Assembly: GCF_051781005.1 (NCBI RefSeq) | Contig: NZ_JBPWOA010000037.1 | Location: forward strand, 1-64,000 | Length of the DNA: 64,000 bases | Direction of reading: 5' to 3' | Source: Anabaena sp051781005 | GTDB taxonomy: Bacteria > Cyanobacteriota > Cyanobacteriia > Cyanobacteriales > Nostocaceae | Shown here: piece after piece, positions 8,751 to 17,091 of the stretch | How positions within the stretch are numbered: position 1 is the stretch's first letter | Layout of the letters: the number at the start of each line of letters is the position of its first letter | Translations under genes and position numbers: made by a program | The notes under the pieces: generated by a model | Told to the model about the DNA's origin: nothing | Databases searched by the model: none | The model's input: only the letters and a program-made list of their open reading frames with translations

Positions 8751-11700
8751 ATGAAAACGTCCACGGAATTACAAACTCGTCTCGATCTATACTACCAGCA
8801 AATCAAGACAATTATCATAGCTCGTCAAAATCCCATTACTGGGTTGCTCCCTGCGAGTACAGCAATTACCGCTCATGGTGATTATACTGATGCTTGGGTA
8901 AGAGATAACGTTTACAGCATTTTAGCAGTTTGGGGTTTAGCTCTTGCATATCGTAAACTAGACCACGACGAGGGACGCACCTACGAACTCCAGCACAGTG
9001 TTGTCAAACTAATGCGTGGGTTGCTGTTTGCAATGATGCGACAAGCACAAAAAGTAGAAACATTTAAACATACTCAATCTTTATTAGATGGACTGCACGC
9101 TAAATACAATACAGCCACTGGTGATATTGTAGTTGGTGATGACGAATGGGGACATTTGCAACTTGATGCTACATCCATATTTTTACTGATGTTGGCACAA
9201 ATGACTGCTGGGGGATTATCAATTATTTATACACTTGATGAAGTTAACTTTGTCCAAAATTTAGTTTATTATATTGGACGAGCTTACCGTACTCCAGACT
9301 TTGGCATTTGGGAAAGAGGAAATAAAATTAATCATGGTAGTGCTGAATTAAATGCTAGTTCCGTAGGAATGGCTAAAGCAGCTTTAGAAGCTATCAACGG
9401 ACTCAATCTTTTTGGTATACATGGAAGTCAAACTTCAGTAATTCATGTATTACCAGATGAAATTGCTAGAGCCAGAATTACCTTAGAATCTTTATTACCA
9501 AGAGAATCAGGTTCTAAAGAAGTTGATGCAGCGCTTTTAAGTATTATTAGTTATCCCGCTTTTGCAGTCGAAGATGTGCAATTGCGAGAACGGACTTTTA
9601 ATAAAATTATCACCAAACTCGCAGGTAAATACGGTTGTAAACGCTTTTTGCGGGATGGACATCAAACTGTTTTAGAAGACACTCAACGCTTACATTATGA
9701 ACCTGGGGAATTAAAGCAATTTGAAGATATTGAATGTGAATGGCCGTTATTTTTCACATATTTAGTTCTGGATGGAATATTTCGTGGTGAACAAGAACAA
9801 GTTAAAAAATATCAACAACTATTAGAATCATTAGTTGTAGAAAGTGAAGGACTACGATTACTACCTGAACTTTATTATGTCCCTGCTGAAAACGTCGAAG
9901 CCGAAAAATTAGCACCACAAACTCAACCCCGTTTACCTAACGAAAATATTCCTTTGGTTTGGGCGCAAAGTTTATACTTACTTGGTCAAATGTTGAGTGA
10001 AGGATTAATAGCAATTGGCGAAATTGACCCTTTAGGTAGACATTTATGTATAAATAAAAAACGTGAAGCGTTAATTCAAATTGCCTTATTAGCAGAAGAT
10101 GAAGAATTACAAGCCAAGCTAGAAGTGCATGGAATAGAAACCCAAACTCCTACCCAAGTTGAACCAATTCAAGTTAGAAAAGCTGGGGATCTTTCTCATA
10201 TTTTCACGCAAATTGGTCGTAATGATAAACTTGGCTTAACTGGTCGTCCGGTAAGACGTTTGCGGAGTTTAACTACATCAAGAATTTTTAGAATTTGCGG
10301 TGAAACAGTTGTATTTTTGCCATCTTTTTTAGATTCTCAGCAATTTTATTTAACTCTTGATTACCATTTTTTGGTAGATCAACTTAAAAGTGAATTAGCT
10401 TATATTCAGAAATATTGGAGTGATTTAGGTCGTCCGACTCTGACTTTAATGTTAACTCACACCATGTTGGAAATTGGTTCTGAAGCATTATTAGAACTAA
10501 TGCAAGAACTTAAAGATGGTGTTTGTAACGGTGTACAGGTAAAATTAGGACGAATAAATCAGTTGATGTTAACCGCAGGTATCCAAACAATTGATTTTAT
10601 TCCAGATGAGAAATTTTTCCAATCTGTGGTAAAAAATGCTAGTATCCGCTGCTATTATCTAGCTCATCATCCTGGAAAAAATTGGCGCTTAGGACATACC
10701 CAAGAATTTAAAATGGAATGTGAAACTAACTTGAGTTCATTGTTAGTGCATTTGCGTTCGTCAGAAAATATTTATGAACAAATCGAGTTACTACAAACGT
10801 TAAAACGTTTACAAGGTTTAGAATTTGATACGGGATATGGTGGACCCGGACGGCCTGTAACGGTAGCAGATTTATTGGATGAGATTTACACCAAAGCCGG
10901 TGATTTAGGGATTTGGGCGGTGGTGCGACGGGCTGCGGGTTTACGCCAAATGGTGGATATTGGTTTATCTGATGCGGTGACAAGTATTGTGGTACGAGGT
11001 AAGCAAATCGCTGTGGGTAGGGCTTACAGTGAGGCTTCCCTGATGGTTGTACCCATGTCTCACCATGAAATTGTAGACAAAATAAATAACTTCTGTCGTG
11101 AGGATATCCGCGATCGCGTTTTAACGCAAGAGATTTTGATTTACCTGGGTGTATTAATTAAATCAGAACCAGAATTATTTCAAGGACTGCTAACTTTAAG
11201 AGTTGGTTATCTGATTCTCTTAATTACCAGCGAAATAGCACAGGAATTGGGCGTTACTCAAGATGAAGCTTATGATTACTTAATGCAGCTTTCACCTTTT
11301 GAAGTAAAAATACGCTTATATAAAGTATTAACAGGATATACTGGCGTGAGTGGTTTATTACGTCAACAAGAATCGCTCCACGTCAAGCAAAAAGAAAGTG
11401 ATATCGCTTGGGTAGTTTTACCAGCAATTAGCGAAGAAATCGCAGTTTCTCCAGAGAATTGGCGGAGATTTCGTCAAGCAGAAGGCGCAGTTAACCGCGT
11501 CCCCAAAGACTTTTTTAAACAAGTCTGGCTATTAATGCAACATTGCAAAGGTCTAGTAATTGGTGATAAATTAGAACGGCGAAATCGCTTAGATAGTGAA
11601 GTAATGCTTTCGGAAATGACAGCAGGAGAAAGAAATTTTGCTTTGCTAATTGAACATTTGCTGAATAAAATTGAAGCCCCAGAATATCGCCAAGTTAATG

Positions 11701-11957
11701 TAGAAGCATTGATGGAATTAGCCGCAATAGTCGCTAATAACCCCAGCTTGCAAATTGAAGAATATATAGTTTTAGATGTGTTAATCGGTCACGCAGTGCG
11801 GTTAGCGTGGTTGGAGAATCATCCCCATCGGAATAACAATTATGATGAAGATAAAGGTTTGGCATGGCCACATTTTTACAACACTTCTCCTCAAGATTGC
11901 GCTAATTATATTTTGAAGGCGTTTAGATTTTTGATAGAGTTTGGAGAAGATGCTTAA
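8751..11957 (+). CDS. Phosphorylase kinase alpha/beta-like, glycoside hydrolase family 15-related protein
   Basis: A 1068-aa protein related to eukaryotic phosphorylase b kinase regulatory subunits, whose N-terminal half has an (alpha/alpha)6 glucoamylase-like (GH15) fold. The signature is LLPASTAITAHGDYTDAWVRDNVYSILAVWGLA at residues ~34-66, together with DDEWGHLQLDATSIFLL and FGIWERGNKINHGSAELNASS, which line the carbohydrate-binding cleft. The C-terminal ~500 residues are helical and conserved with the animal subunits. Cyanobacterial members are full-length, and their substrate and partner are not established; a link to glycogen metabolism is a guess. It is transcribed alone, ending in a hairpin shared with the convergent YkvA-like gene. 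Confidence 0.85.
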   Translation: MKTSTELQTRLDLYYQQIKTIIIARQNPITGLLPASTAITAHGDYTDAWVRDNVYSILAVWGLALAYRKLDHDEGRTYELQHSVVKLMRGLLFAMMRQAQKVETFKHTQSLLDGLHAKYNTATGDIVVGDDEWGHLQLDATSIFLLMLAQMTAGGLSIIYTLDEVNFVQNLVYYIGRAYRTPDFGIWERGNKINHGSAELNASSVGMAKAALEAINGLNLFGIHGSQTSVIHVLPDEIARARITLESLLPRESGSKEVDAALLSIISYPAFAVEDVQLRERTFNKIITKLAGKYGCKRFLRDGHQTVLEDTQRLHYEPGELKQFEDIECEWPLFFTYLVLDGIFRGEQEQVKKYQQLLESLVVESEGLRLLPELYYVPAENVEAEKLAPQTQPRLPNENIPLVWAQSLYLLGQMLSEGLIAIGEIDPLGRHLCINKKREALIQIALLAEDEELQAKLEVHGIETQTPTQVEPIQVRKAGDLSHIFTQIGRNDKLGLTGRPVRRLRSLTTSRIFRICGETVVFLPSFLDSQQFYLTLDYHFLVDQLKSELAYIQKYWSDLGRPTLTLMLTHTMLEIGSEALLELMQELKDGVCNGVQVKLGRINQLMLTAGIQTIDFIPDEKFFQSVVKNASIRCYYLAHHPGKNWRLGHTQEFKMECETNLSSLLVHLRSSENIYEQIELLQTLKRLQGLEFDTGYGGPGRPVTVADLLDEIYTKAGDLGIWAVVRRAAGLRQMVDIGLSDAVTSIVVRGKQIAVGRAYSEASLMVVPMSHHEIVDKINNFCREDIRDRVLTQEILIYLGVLIKSEPELFQGLLTLRVGYLILLITSEIAQELGVTQDEAYDYLMQLSPFEVKIRLYKVLTGYTGVSGLLRQQESLHVKQKESDIAWVVLPAISEEIAVSPENWRRFRQAEGAVNRVPKDFFKQVWLLMQHCKGLVIGDKLERRNRLDSEVMLSEMTAGERNFALLIEHLLNKIEAPEYRQVNVEALMELAAIVANNPSLQIEEYIVLDVLIGHAVRLAWLENHPHRNNNYDEDKGLAWPHFYNTSPQDCANYILKAFRFLIEFGEDA

Positions 11958-11980
11958 ACGCAGAGGAACTCTGCGTTAAA
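11957..11980. terminator. Bidirectional terminator-like hairpin between convergent genes
   Basis: AACGCAGAG (11957-11965) and CTCTGCGTT (11969-11977) form a perfect 9-bp stem with a GAA loop, flanked by A/T runs. It starts on the last base of the stop codon of the PhK-like gene and lies just before the end of the convergent YkvA-like gene at 11985. Confidence 0.6.
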
Positions 11981-11984
11981 AAAC

Positions 11985-12287
11985 TTACTTCACAGAAACA
12001 GCATCAACATCAACAGTATTGTCTGTAGATGTTGACTCATTAACACTAGTTTCTACATTGCCTTTTTTCGCTTTCCAACCGTCAATTACTAATCCAGAAA
12101 CTTCCGAAACTAGTAATGTTAAAAGCAAGACATCATCAATTTGTCCAATAACAGGTATAAAATCGGGAGCAATATCAATCGGGCTAATTAGATAAGCTAT
12201 TGTGCCAAAAATTACCCACCAACGGTATTTAGGATTACGCAGTGTGTTCCGATACCAGCTATAAAGCGATTGAATTGAGAAGTTCAT
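11985..12287 (-). CDS. YkvA family (DUF1232) small membrane protein
   Basis: A 100-aa protein with the DUF1232 core at ~20-65: KYRWWVIFGTIAYLISPIDI followed by APDFIPVIGQIDD, the diagnostic SPIDxxPD..P..G..DD motif, and one or two hydrophobic segments. The C-terminal 25 residues are Ser/Thr/Val-rich and probably disordered. The family function is unknown. TTAACCTCC in the top strand places GGAGG 7-12 bp upstream of the ATG at 12287, supporting this start. It is single-gene and convergent with the PhK-like gene. Confidence 0.85.
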   Translation of the reverse strand: MNFSIQSLYSWYRNTLRNPKYRWWVIFGTIAYLISPIDIAPDFIPVIGQIDDVLLLTLLVSEVSGLVIDGWKAKKGNVETSVNESTSTDNTVDVDAVSVK

Positions 12288-12506
12288 ATTTTTAACCTCC
12301 AGTTATTTTTATTTTGGCAAATTCTGCTTTAAACTCCCGGTGGGAATAACCGTCCTAGTGTGTATAGAAGATGGTACTACTAAGAAGTCGTTAAACTACT
12401 TACCTAGCGATAGAGTAGATGAGTGGTGTGGCAATGGTGCATTAGTCTCTAAAATTAAAATGCTTCGGCATTGTTGCTCTAGTAATGGAGGGAGGAAACC
12501 TACACA

Positions 12507-13295
12507 GTGGATATTTTAGATCTGTTTAATAAGGGTGGCCCAGCAATGTGGCCTTTGCTGGTGCTGTCAGTTCTATCTGTAAGTGTCATTTTCGAGCGCC
12601 TATGGTTCTGGTTGCGGATTTTGATGCAGGAAAAGGAAATAGTTGAGCGTGTCCTTGATGCTGCTACTGAAAATTGGGAAATAGCTACGGAAATTGCCGA
12701 AAGAGCTACTGATCAGCCGGTTGGACGTTTTCTCTATGCACCGCTACGTTTACAAAGAGGTGATGCAGAAACCTTTCGACTAGCCCTGGAATCAACTGCG
12801 GCTGAAGAAGTAGCCGGGATGCGGAGGGGCGAAAAACTTTTAGAATCTGTGATTGCGCTCTCTCCGCTGTTAGGATTGTTGGGTACGGTTTTAGGTTTGA
12901 TTCAGTCTTTGCGCTCAATTCGCATTGGTGATTTGGGTACTGAATCGACCGCTGGGGTAACTACTGGGATTGGGGAATCTCTGATTAGTACCGCCGCCGG
13001 CTTAATAGTTGCGATCGCAACTTTGGTATTTTATCGCCTGTTTCAGAGTTTTGTTGTCAACCAAGTCAAGGTTTTTAACAAAGCCGGGAATGATTTAGAG
13101 TTACTTTATCGCCAGTCTCCTCCTGATGCTCACAAAAGTACATCAGGAATAGCACGGGACACTAGCAGAGAAAGCTTTAATTCACCCCGCAAGCGAGGGA
13201 AAAGCAAGTTTACCCAAACTCCTGAATCCCCACCAGAGAATACGGCTCAGAATCCCAACCCTAACTCGGCACAAGAGCTAGAAAATGAAAGTTAA
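12507..13295 (+). CDS. exbB: MotA/TolQ/ExbB proton channel family protein
   Basis: A 262-aa integral membrane protein that with ExbD forms a proton-driven motor. It has a short periplasmic N-terminus, TM1 at ~14-32, a cytoplasmic helical segment with GRFLYAPLRLQRGDAE, then TM2 (SPLLGLLGTVLGLIQSL, ~117-134) and TM3 (~155-178), both carrying the ExbB/TolQ signature. The GTG start at 12507 follows a strong GGAGGGAGG. The last ~55 residues are a Pro/Ser/Asn-rich disordered tail. It overlaps exbD by 11 bp, so the two form an operon. No TonB gene is nearby, so whether it energises TonB- or Tol-type transport is unknown. Confidence 0.9.
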   Translation: MDILDLFNKGGPAMWPLLVLSVLSVSVIFERLWFWLRILMQEKEIVERVLDAATENWEIATEIAERATDQPVGRFLYAPLRLQRGDAETFRLALESTAAEEVAGMRRGEKLLESVIALSPLLGLLGTVLGLIQSLRSIRIGDLGTESTAGVTTGIGESLISTAAGLIVAIATLVFYRLFQSFVVNQVKVFNKAGNDLELLYRQSPPDAHKSTSGIARDTSRESFNSPRKRGKSKFTQTPESPPENTAQNPNPNSAQELENES

Positions 13296-13941
13296 CTTAC
13301 ATACACCCATTGAAGAAGTCCAAATTCAAATCATCCCGTTAATTGATGTCGTTTTTTGTATCCTGACTTTTTTTCTGTTAGCAGCGTTGCAATTTACTAG
13401 GCAACAAGCAATTAATGTTGATTTACCCAAAGCCAGCACAGGTTCAACTTCTGCTGCTAGTTCACAGAGCAAAAGTGACATTTTGCCTGTAACTATTGAT
13501 GCTGTTGGTCAAACTTACATCGAAAAAGATCCTGTTAGAAAAGATGAATTAGAGTCACGTTTAAGACAGTATGTCGAAGCAAATCCTAATGGTATTTTGG
13601 TGCTGAATGCATCCCGCACAGCTACTTATAATGATGTTATTCAAACATTAGATTTGCTCAGACAAGTCGGAGGAAATCGTGTTTCTTTGGGAATTATTCC
13701 CGGTCCATCTCAATCACTCACGAATTCACCAATTCCAACTTTTGCGCCAAGTATACCTAATACGGTGCCAATTCCAGGTACTGATACACAAGGTAATTTT
13801 ACCCCTTCCTTGCCCTCAGCCCCTCCATTTCCTAGCAATGGAGAAGGCATAAATCCTGGTATTTCGCCAACAGTTCCCAACAATAGTGTACCCCAAATGC
13901 CTGAAGCACCGGGAGTCAGCAATTCCACACCTAAAAGGTAA
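13285..13941 (+). CDS. exbD: ExbD/TolR biopolymer transport protein
   Basis: The partner of the preceding channel, 218 aa. It has a short cytoplasmic N-terminus, a single TM at ~18-36 (IIPLIDVVFCILTFFLLAAL) containing the essential proton-carrying Asp21, then the periplasmic ExbD domain (residues ~40-140, ending LLRQVGGNRVSLGI). Unlike typical ExbD (~140 aa), it ends in a ~75-residue Pro/Ser/Asn/Gly-rich extension that is probably unstructured and may reach through the periplasm. The ATG lies inside the end of exbB (11-bp overlap), implying coupled translation. A strong terminator follows. Confidence 0.9.
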   Translation: MKVNLHTPIEEVQIQIIPLIDVVFCILTFFLLAALQFTRQQAINVDLPKASTGSTSAASSQSKSDILPVTIDAVGQTYIEKDPVRKDELESRLRQYVEANPNGILVLNASRTATYNDVIQTLDLLRQVGGNRVSLGIIPGPSQSLTNSPIPTFAPSIPNTVPIPGTDTQGNFTPSLPSAPPFPSNGEGINPGISPTVPNNSVPQMPEAPGVSNSTPKR

Positions 13942-13969
13942 AACTAGTTCTGTAAAAGTTTTAGGTTTA

Positions 13970-14013
13970 AAATCCCCCAAGCCCATATTATTAAAGAGGT
14001 TTTGGGGGATTTT
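13970..14013 (+). terminator. Intrinsic terminator of the exbB-exbD operon
   Basis: AAATCCCCCAA (13970-13980) pairs with TTGGGGGATTT (14002-14012), a perfect 11-bp stem with a 21-nt loop, followed by TTGAGTTTTTATT. It lies 29 bp after the exbD stop. Confidence 0.75.
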
Positions 14014-14190
14014 GAGTTTTTATTAATATCCGGGAAAACAGGATAAACCTAAAGACATCTAAAATAAATTCCCGTCAGAGAAAAAATCTCTGCTAATTTA
14101 TAAATAATTGGTTAAGCTACAAAGATTTTACTATCAATAGACTAAGTAATTTATCGCCAATTGCCATTTTACGTTTCAAGGGTTGCGGCA

Positions 14191-14553
14191 ATGAATATTG
14201 TGACACTGTTAATTGTTTGGATAGTCACTTCTATCAGCTTGTGGATTATTAGTAAATTGCCTTTAGGAGTTGAAATTGATACTCCTGGGAAAGCCGTCTT
14301 TTCCGCAGCAATTCTGGGTATTATCACAGCATTAGTCAGACCAGTTTTAAGTTTTGTATTTACGATACCAAATTTAGTCACCTTTGACTTATTATCTGGT
14401 ATCTTCACCTTCATGATTGCCGTTGCTTGCTTTAGTATTGCTGCCTGGTTAGTGGAAGGTTTTCGCTTACGTTATGGCATTTGGAGTGCGGTACTAGGAG
14501 CTTTTACACTCACTATTATCAACAATCTACTCTACAAATTACTGGGTGTTTAA
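14191..14553 (+). CDS. Phage holin family 4-type small membrane protein (PF04020-like)
   Basis: A 120-aa, four-TM protein of the Mycobacterial 4 TMS holin/DUF360 type, found as a housekeeping membrane protein in many bacteria. Despite the name it is not linked to a prophage here. It has hydrophobic segments at ~2-20, ~38-56, ~58-80 and ~88-112, with the conserved NALVRPVL..-like ITALVRPVLSFVFTIPN and L..GI.TF. The ATG at 14191 is preferred over the TTG at 14161 because AAGGG precedes it by 8-12 bp and the family starts at the first TM. Its physiological function is unknown. Confidence 0.8.
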   Translation: MNIVTLLIVWIVTSISLWIISKLPLGVEIDTPGKAVFSAAILGIITALVRPVLSFVFTIPNLVTFDLLSGIFTFMIAVACFSIAAWLVEGFRLRYGIWSAVLGAFTLTIINNLLYKLLGV

Positions 14554-14554
14554 A

Positions 14555-14588
14555 TAATTCGTAATTGTTAATTCGTAATTCGTAATTA
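14555..14588 (+). repeat. STRR-type TAATTCG tandem repeat, left arm
   Basis: TAATTCGTAATTGTTAATTC and onward consists of degenerate tandem units of TAATTCG. It is inverted relative to a second tract at 14757-14791, so the two flank ~170 bp of non-coding sequence between the holin-like gene and thf1. Such heptamer repeats are characteristic of heterocystous cyanobacteria. Confidence 0.65.
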
Positions 14589-14756
14589 AAGGTTGCAGGT
14601 TAAAAACTTGTAAATGCAAAATAACCTTGTTTGCACCCAAGCAAATTTACAATCTAGTACAAAATGGTGTAGTTAAGTTACCCCTTTTGGAATCGATCAA
14701 TGAACATAAATTGCAGCCCTAAAAATGGGTACTCTATTTATGCCATGACGTACTAG

Positions 14757-14791
14757 TAAATTACGAATTACGAATTACGGATTACGAATTA
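14757..14791 (-). repeat. STRR-type tandem repeat, right (inverted) arm
   Basis: TAAATTACGAATTACGAATT and onward is the inverse complement of the tract at 14555-14588. It overlaps the thf1 stop-codon region by 3 bp. Confidence 0.6.
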
Positions 14792-15496
14792 TTCATTGGT
14801 ACTAGGAGGAGTTACTGGAGTGCTGGCTTGTTGTTGACGCTGATCGCGTTTTTTCCGATCAGCTGAGAGTATATCTGCCATTACTATCAGTGCTTGCGCC
14901 ATCTTATCTAGATTAGAACGGTATAAGTCTAAATCCTTACTAAGTTTATCTTCCGATAAATGCAAACCTTGAGCGATCGCTTTTAGTGCCTCATTGCGTT
15001 GTTTTTCATCTTTGACAAGTTCTGGATCTGCCAGTTCCAATAATGAGAACAGACCAATGGCAAACAAGCGACTATATTTAAAGTTAGGATTATGTGCGAT
15101 CGCTTGCAGTTGAGCTTGCAAGTCAGCATCTTTATCTAGGTGAGTAGTTTGGCTAACCCAAGCAATTAAATCCTTCACTGGCAAACTTTGAGCTATAGCT
15201 TGCAATCTAGTCGCATCTTGTCGATAGCGTTGCTGATCCTGCTCTACAGCCTGACATAAGGCATTGAAAATAGATTCTTGATCTCGTTCCGGTAAGTAGC
15301 CTTGCATAAAGCGGTCAAAGGTTGTGACAACGCCCAAGGCATAAATTGGATTGTAACTATAATCAACATTGACTGACAGTAGATGCATTTCCACCATCAA
15401 CTCTTCTACCACCCGACGGTAAATAGTATTGATTGGACGGGTATGAAGATTATAGAAAGTTCGCTTTGTATCAGAGACTGTACGGACGTTATTCAC
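14789..15496 (-). CDS. thf1: Thylakoid formation protein Thf1 / photosystem II biogenesis protein Psp29
   Basis: A 235-aa protein acting in photosystem II assembly and repair and interacting with FtsH proteases in cyanobacteria and chloroplasts. It is recognised by NVRTVSDTKRTFYNLHTRPI (residues 3-22), IYRRVVEELMVEMHLLSVN and FDRFMQGY. The C-terminal ~50 residues are a helical charged region ending in a Gln/Thr/Pro-rich tail. The start is a GTG at 15496, which matches the family N-terminus MNN.RTVSDTKR, although no clear ribosome-binding site is seen. It is monocistronic and divergent from the bilin-lyase gene. Confidence 0.95.
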   Translation of the reverse strand: MNNVRTVSDTKRTFYNLHTRPINTIYRRVVEELMVEMHLLSVNVDYSYNPIYALGVVTTFDRFMQGYLPERDQESIFNALCQAVEQDQQRYRQDATRLQAIAQSLPVKDLIAWVSQTTHLDKDADLQAQLQAIAHNPNFKYSRLFAIGLFSLLELADPELVKDEKQRNEALKAIAQGLHLSEDKLSKDLDLYRSNLDKMAQALIVMADILSADRKKRDQRQQQASTPVTPPSTNE

Positions 15497-15714
15497 AAAG
15501 AAAATGTTAAGGGCGACGTATTCTTATTTTGTCGTTTAAAGGCTACTTTGCCAAGTTATAAAAAAAAAGCCTGAACACCAGGATAGCCCAGCATGGCGTA
15601 AGCCATAGTAAAAACAACAGATAGGAATCTGAATGGGGAAATGCAGCGGAAAAGAATAATTCCTCATGCGCCATACCCTAATTTATAATTAGCTTTAATA
15701 ATACGCCCTATTTT

Positions 15715-16311
15715 ATGAGCTTATCACCACCGTTAATAGCTTTAGGTCATTACCTAGCTGGGGAATTCAACAATCAGGAACAGGCTATGGCGGAGTCTGT
15801 TTGGTATGTTCACCTGCGTCTATGGCAACGACCAGTTAATCTTTTCCCTGAAGACAGTATCACCCTATTTGCTGAACAAGCAAATATTGTCAATCTCAAT
15901 CAACCTTACCGCCAAAGAATCATGCGATTGCAGCAGGGATCTGAGTCTTTGCAAGTGCAGTACTATATGCCTAAAGATGCCGCCGCTTTGAAAGGGGCGG
16001 GAAATAATCCCACTTTACTGAATTCGTTAACATCCGATCAGCTAGAGTTGTTACCAGGCTGTATTCTTTCTATTACTGAAGAAACACTAGCTCCTCACCT
16101 CTATCGGTTTAGAGCTTCTCAATCTCCAGAAAATATCTGTAGCTTTACTTATCTTGGTAACAAGATACAAGTTTCACTGGGTTTTGAGGCTACTGAAACA
16201 GCATTTCTCAGTTACGACAAAGGAATTGATTCAGAAAGTGGGAAAGCCACTTGGGGCGCAGTTGTTGGGCCTTATCGTTACACCAAGGTAAAAGCATATA
16301 ATCTAGCATGA
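15715..16311 (+). CDS. cpcT: CpcT/CpeT-type phycobiliprotein chromophore lyase
   Basis: A 198-aa lyase of the T-type family, whose members attach phycocyanobilin to Cys-155 of beta-phycocyanin or phycoerythrocyanin subunits. Family features are the N-terminal LIALGHYLAGEFNNQEQAM, ESVWYVHLRLWQRPV, the central RQRIMRL, LLPGC, and the C-terminal FLSYDKGIDSESGKATWGAVVGPYRY. Length is typical (~195 aa). Assignment to CpcT rather than a CpeT paralogue rests on overall resemblance only. It is monocistronic; no other phycobilisome gene is in the window. Confidence 0.88.
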   Translation: MSLSPPLIALGHYLAGEFNNQEQAMAESVWYVHLRLWQRPVNLFPEDSITLFAEQANIVNLNQPYRQRIMRLQQGSESLQVQYYMPKDAAALKGAGNNPTLLNSLTSDQLELLPGCILSITEETLAPHLYRFRASQSPENICSFTYLGNKIQVSLGFEATETAFLSYDKGIDSESGKATWGAVVGPYRYTKVKAYNLA

Positions 16312-16358
16312 GCCGACCATTATGCATTCGTTAATTAGAGATCAGCCCAAAAATATCA

Positions 16359-16805
16359 TTAAGCAGATTGCGGATTTAAACCAGAAGGATTGTTCGGTTC
16401 TTCATTGCTTTCATGCTCATGGTTTGAAATCTGATTTTCGTTTTTGACTAAATTGGGGAATATAGTTTCTAAAGCTTCTTCTTCAGTTTCAAAAATTTCA
16501 AATACCGTATCCATCATTGTCACTTCAAACACCAGCTTGGCATCTGGATGGACATTGCAAATGCGGAAACTGCCCTTGACCTTATCAGCATCGCGCATCC
16601 CAGCAACCAAAGATGTGAGACCAGAACTATCAATAAAATCTACTTGTCCCAGGTTCACAACTACATGACGACTTAGTTTAGAAATACACTCCTGTAACTT
16701 GAGGCGAAATTGCCAAGCGCTAGTGATGTCTAGACGATCTGTTGGTTTCAAGACAATCACAGTATTACCATCTTGGGTTTTGTAGATTTTTTGATCTATA
16801 TTCAC
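16359..16805 (-). CDS. STAS-domain anti-sigma factor antagonist
   Basis: A 148-aa protein with a single SpoIIAA-like STAS domain (residues ~5-110). The phosphorylation loop is DFIDSSGLTSLV at ~56-67, with Ser60/Ser61 as the likely target of a partner-switching kinase. A C-terminal ~35-residue acidic Asn/Glu/His-rich tail follows. The start is GTG at 16805. Such proteins relay stress signals by binding anti-sigma factors; the partner kinase or phosphatase is not encoded nearby. It is monocistronic. Confidence 0.88.
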   Translation of the reverse strand: MNIDQKIYKTQDGNTVIVLKPTDRLDITSAWQFRLKLQECISKLSRHVVVNLGQVDFIDSSGLTSLVAGMRDADKVKGSFRICNVHPDAKLVFEVTMMDTVFEIFETEEEALETIFPNLVKNENQISNHEHESNEEPNNPSGLNPQSA

Positions 16806-17091
16806 TGTACCTATCCGTTATATTGCTGTTAATTAACTTTTGTGTACTTCATGTTTCAGTGGGTGAAGTAGGACTAAGAAATCTCCACGTCGAAATTATC
16901 TATATTGCTATTTTTTCAACCCATAAGTAATATTTTTGCCGGGTAGACAGTACTTAATGCTTAAAAGCGAGTGCTGAGTAAATTTAAGAGGACAAGAGAA
17001 TATACATATATGTAAAATCTCACAATACCAAAGTCCTAATATACTTCACTATGGATTAATATTGGGAAATTTACTCAGCCCACAGCGATCG

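Noticed and set aside
14191..14553. A prophage remnant, suggested by the holin-like protein
   Set aside because: No endolysin, structural or integrase gene is nearby. This family is a common bacterial membrane protein with a misleading name.
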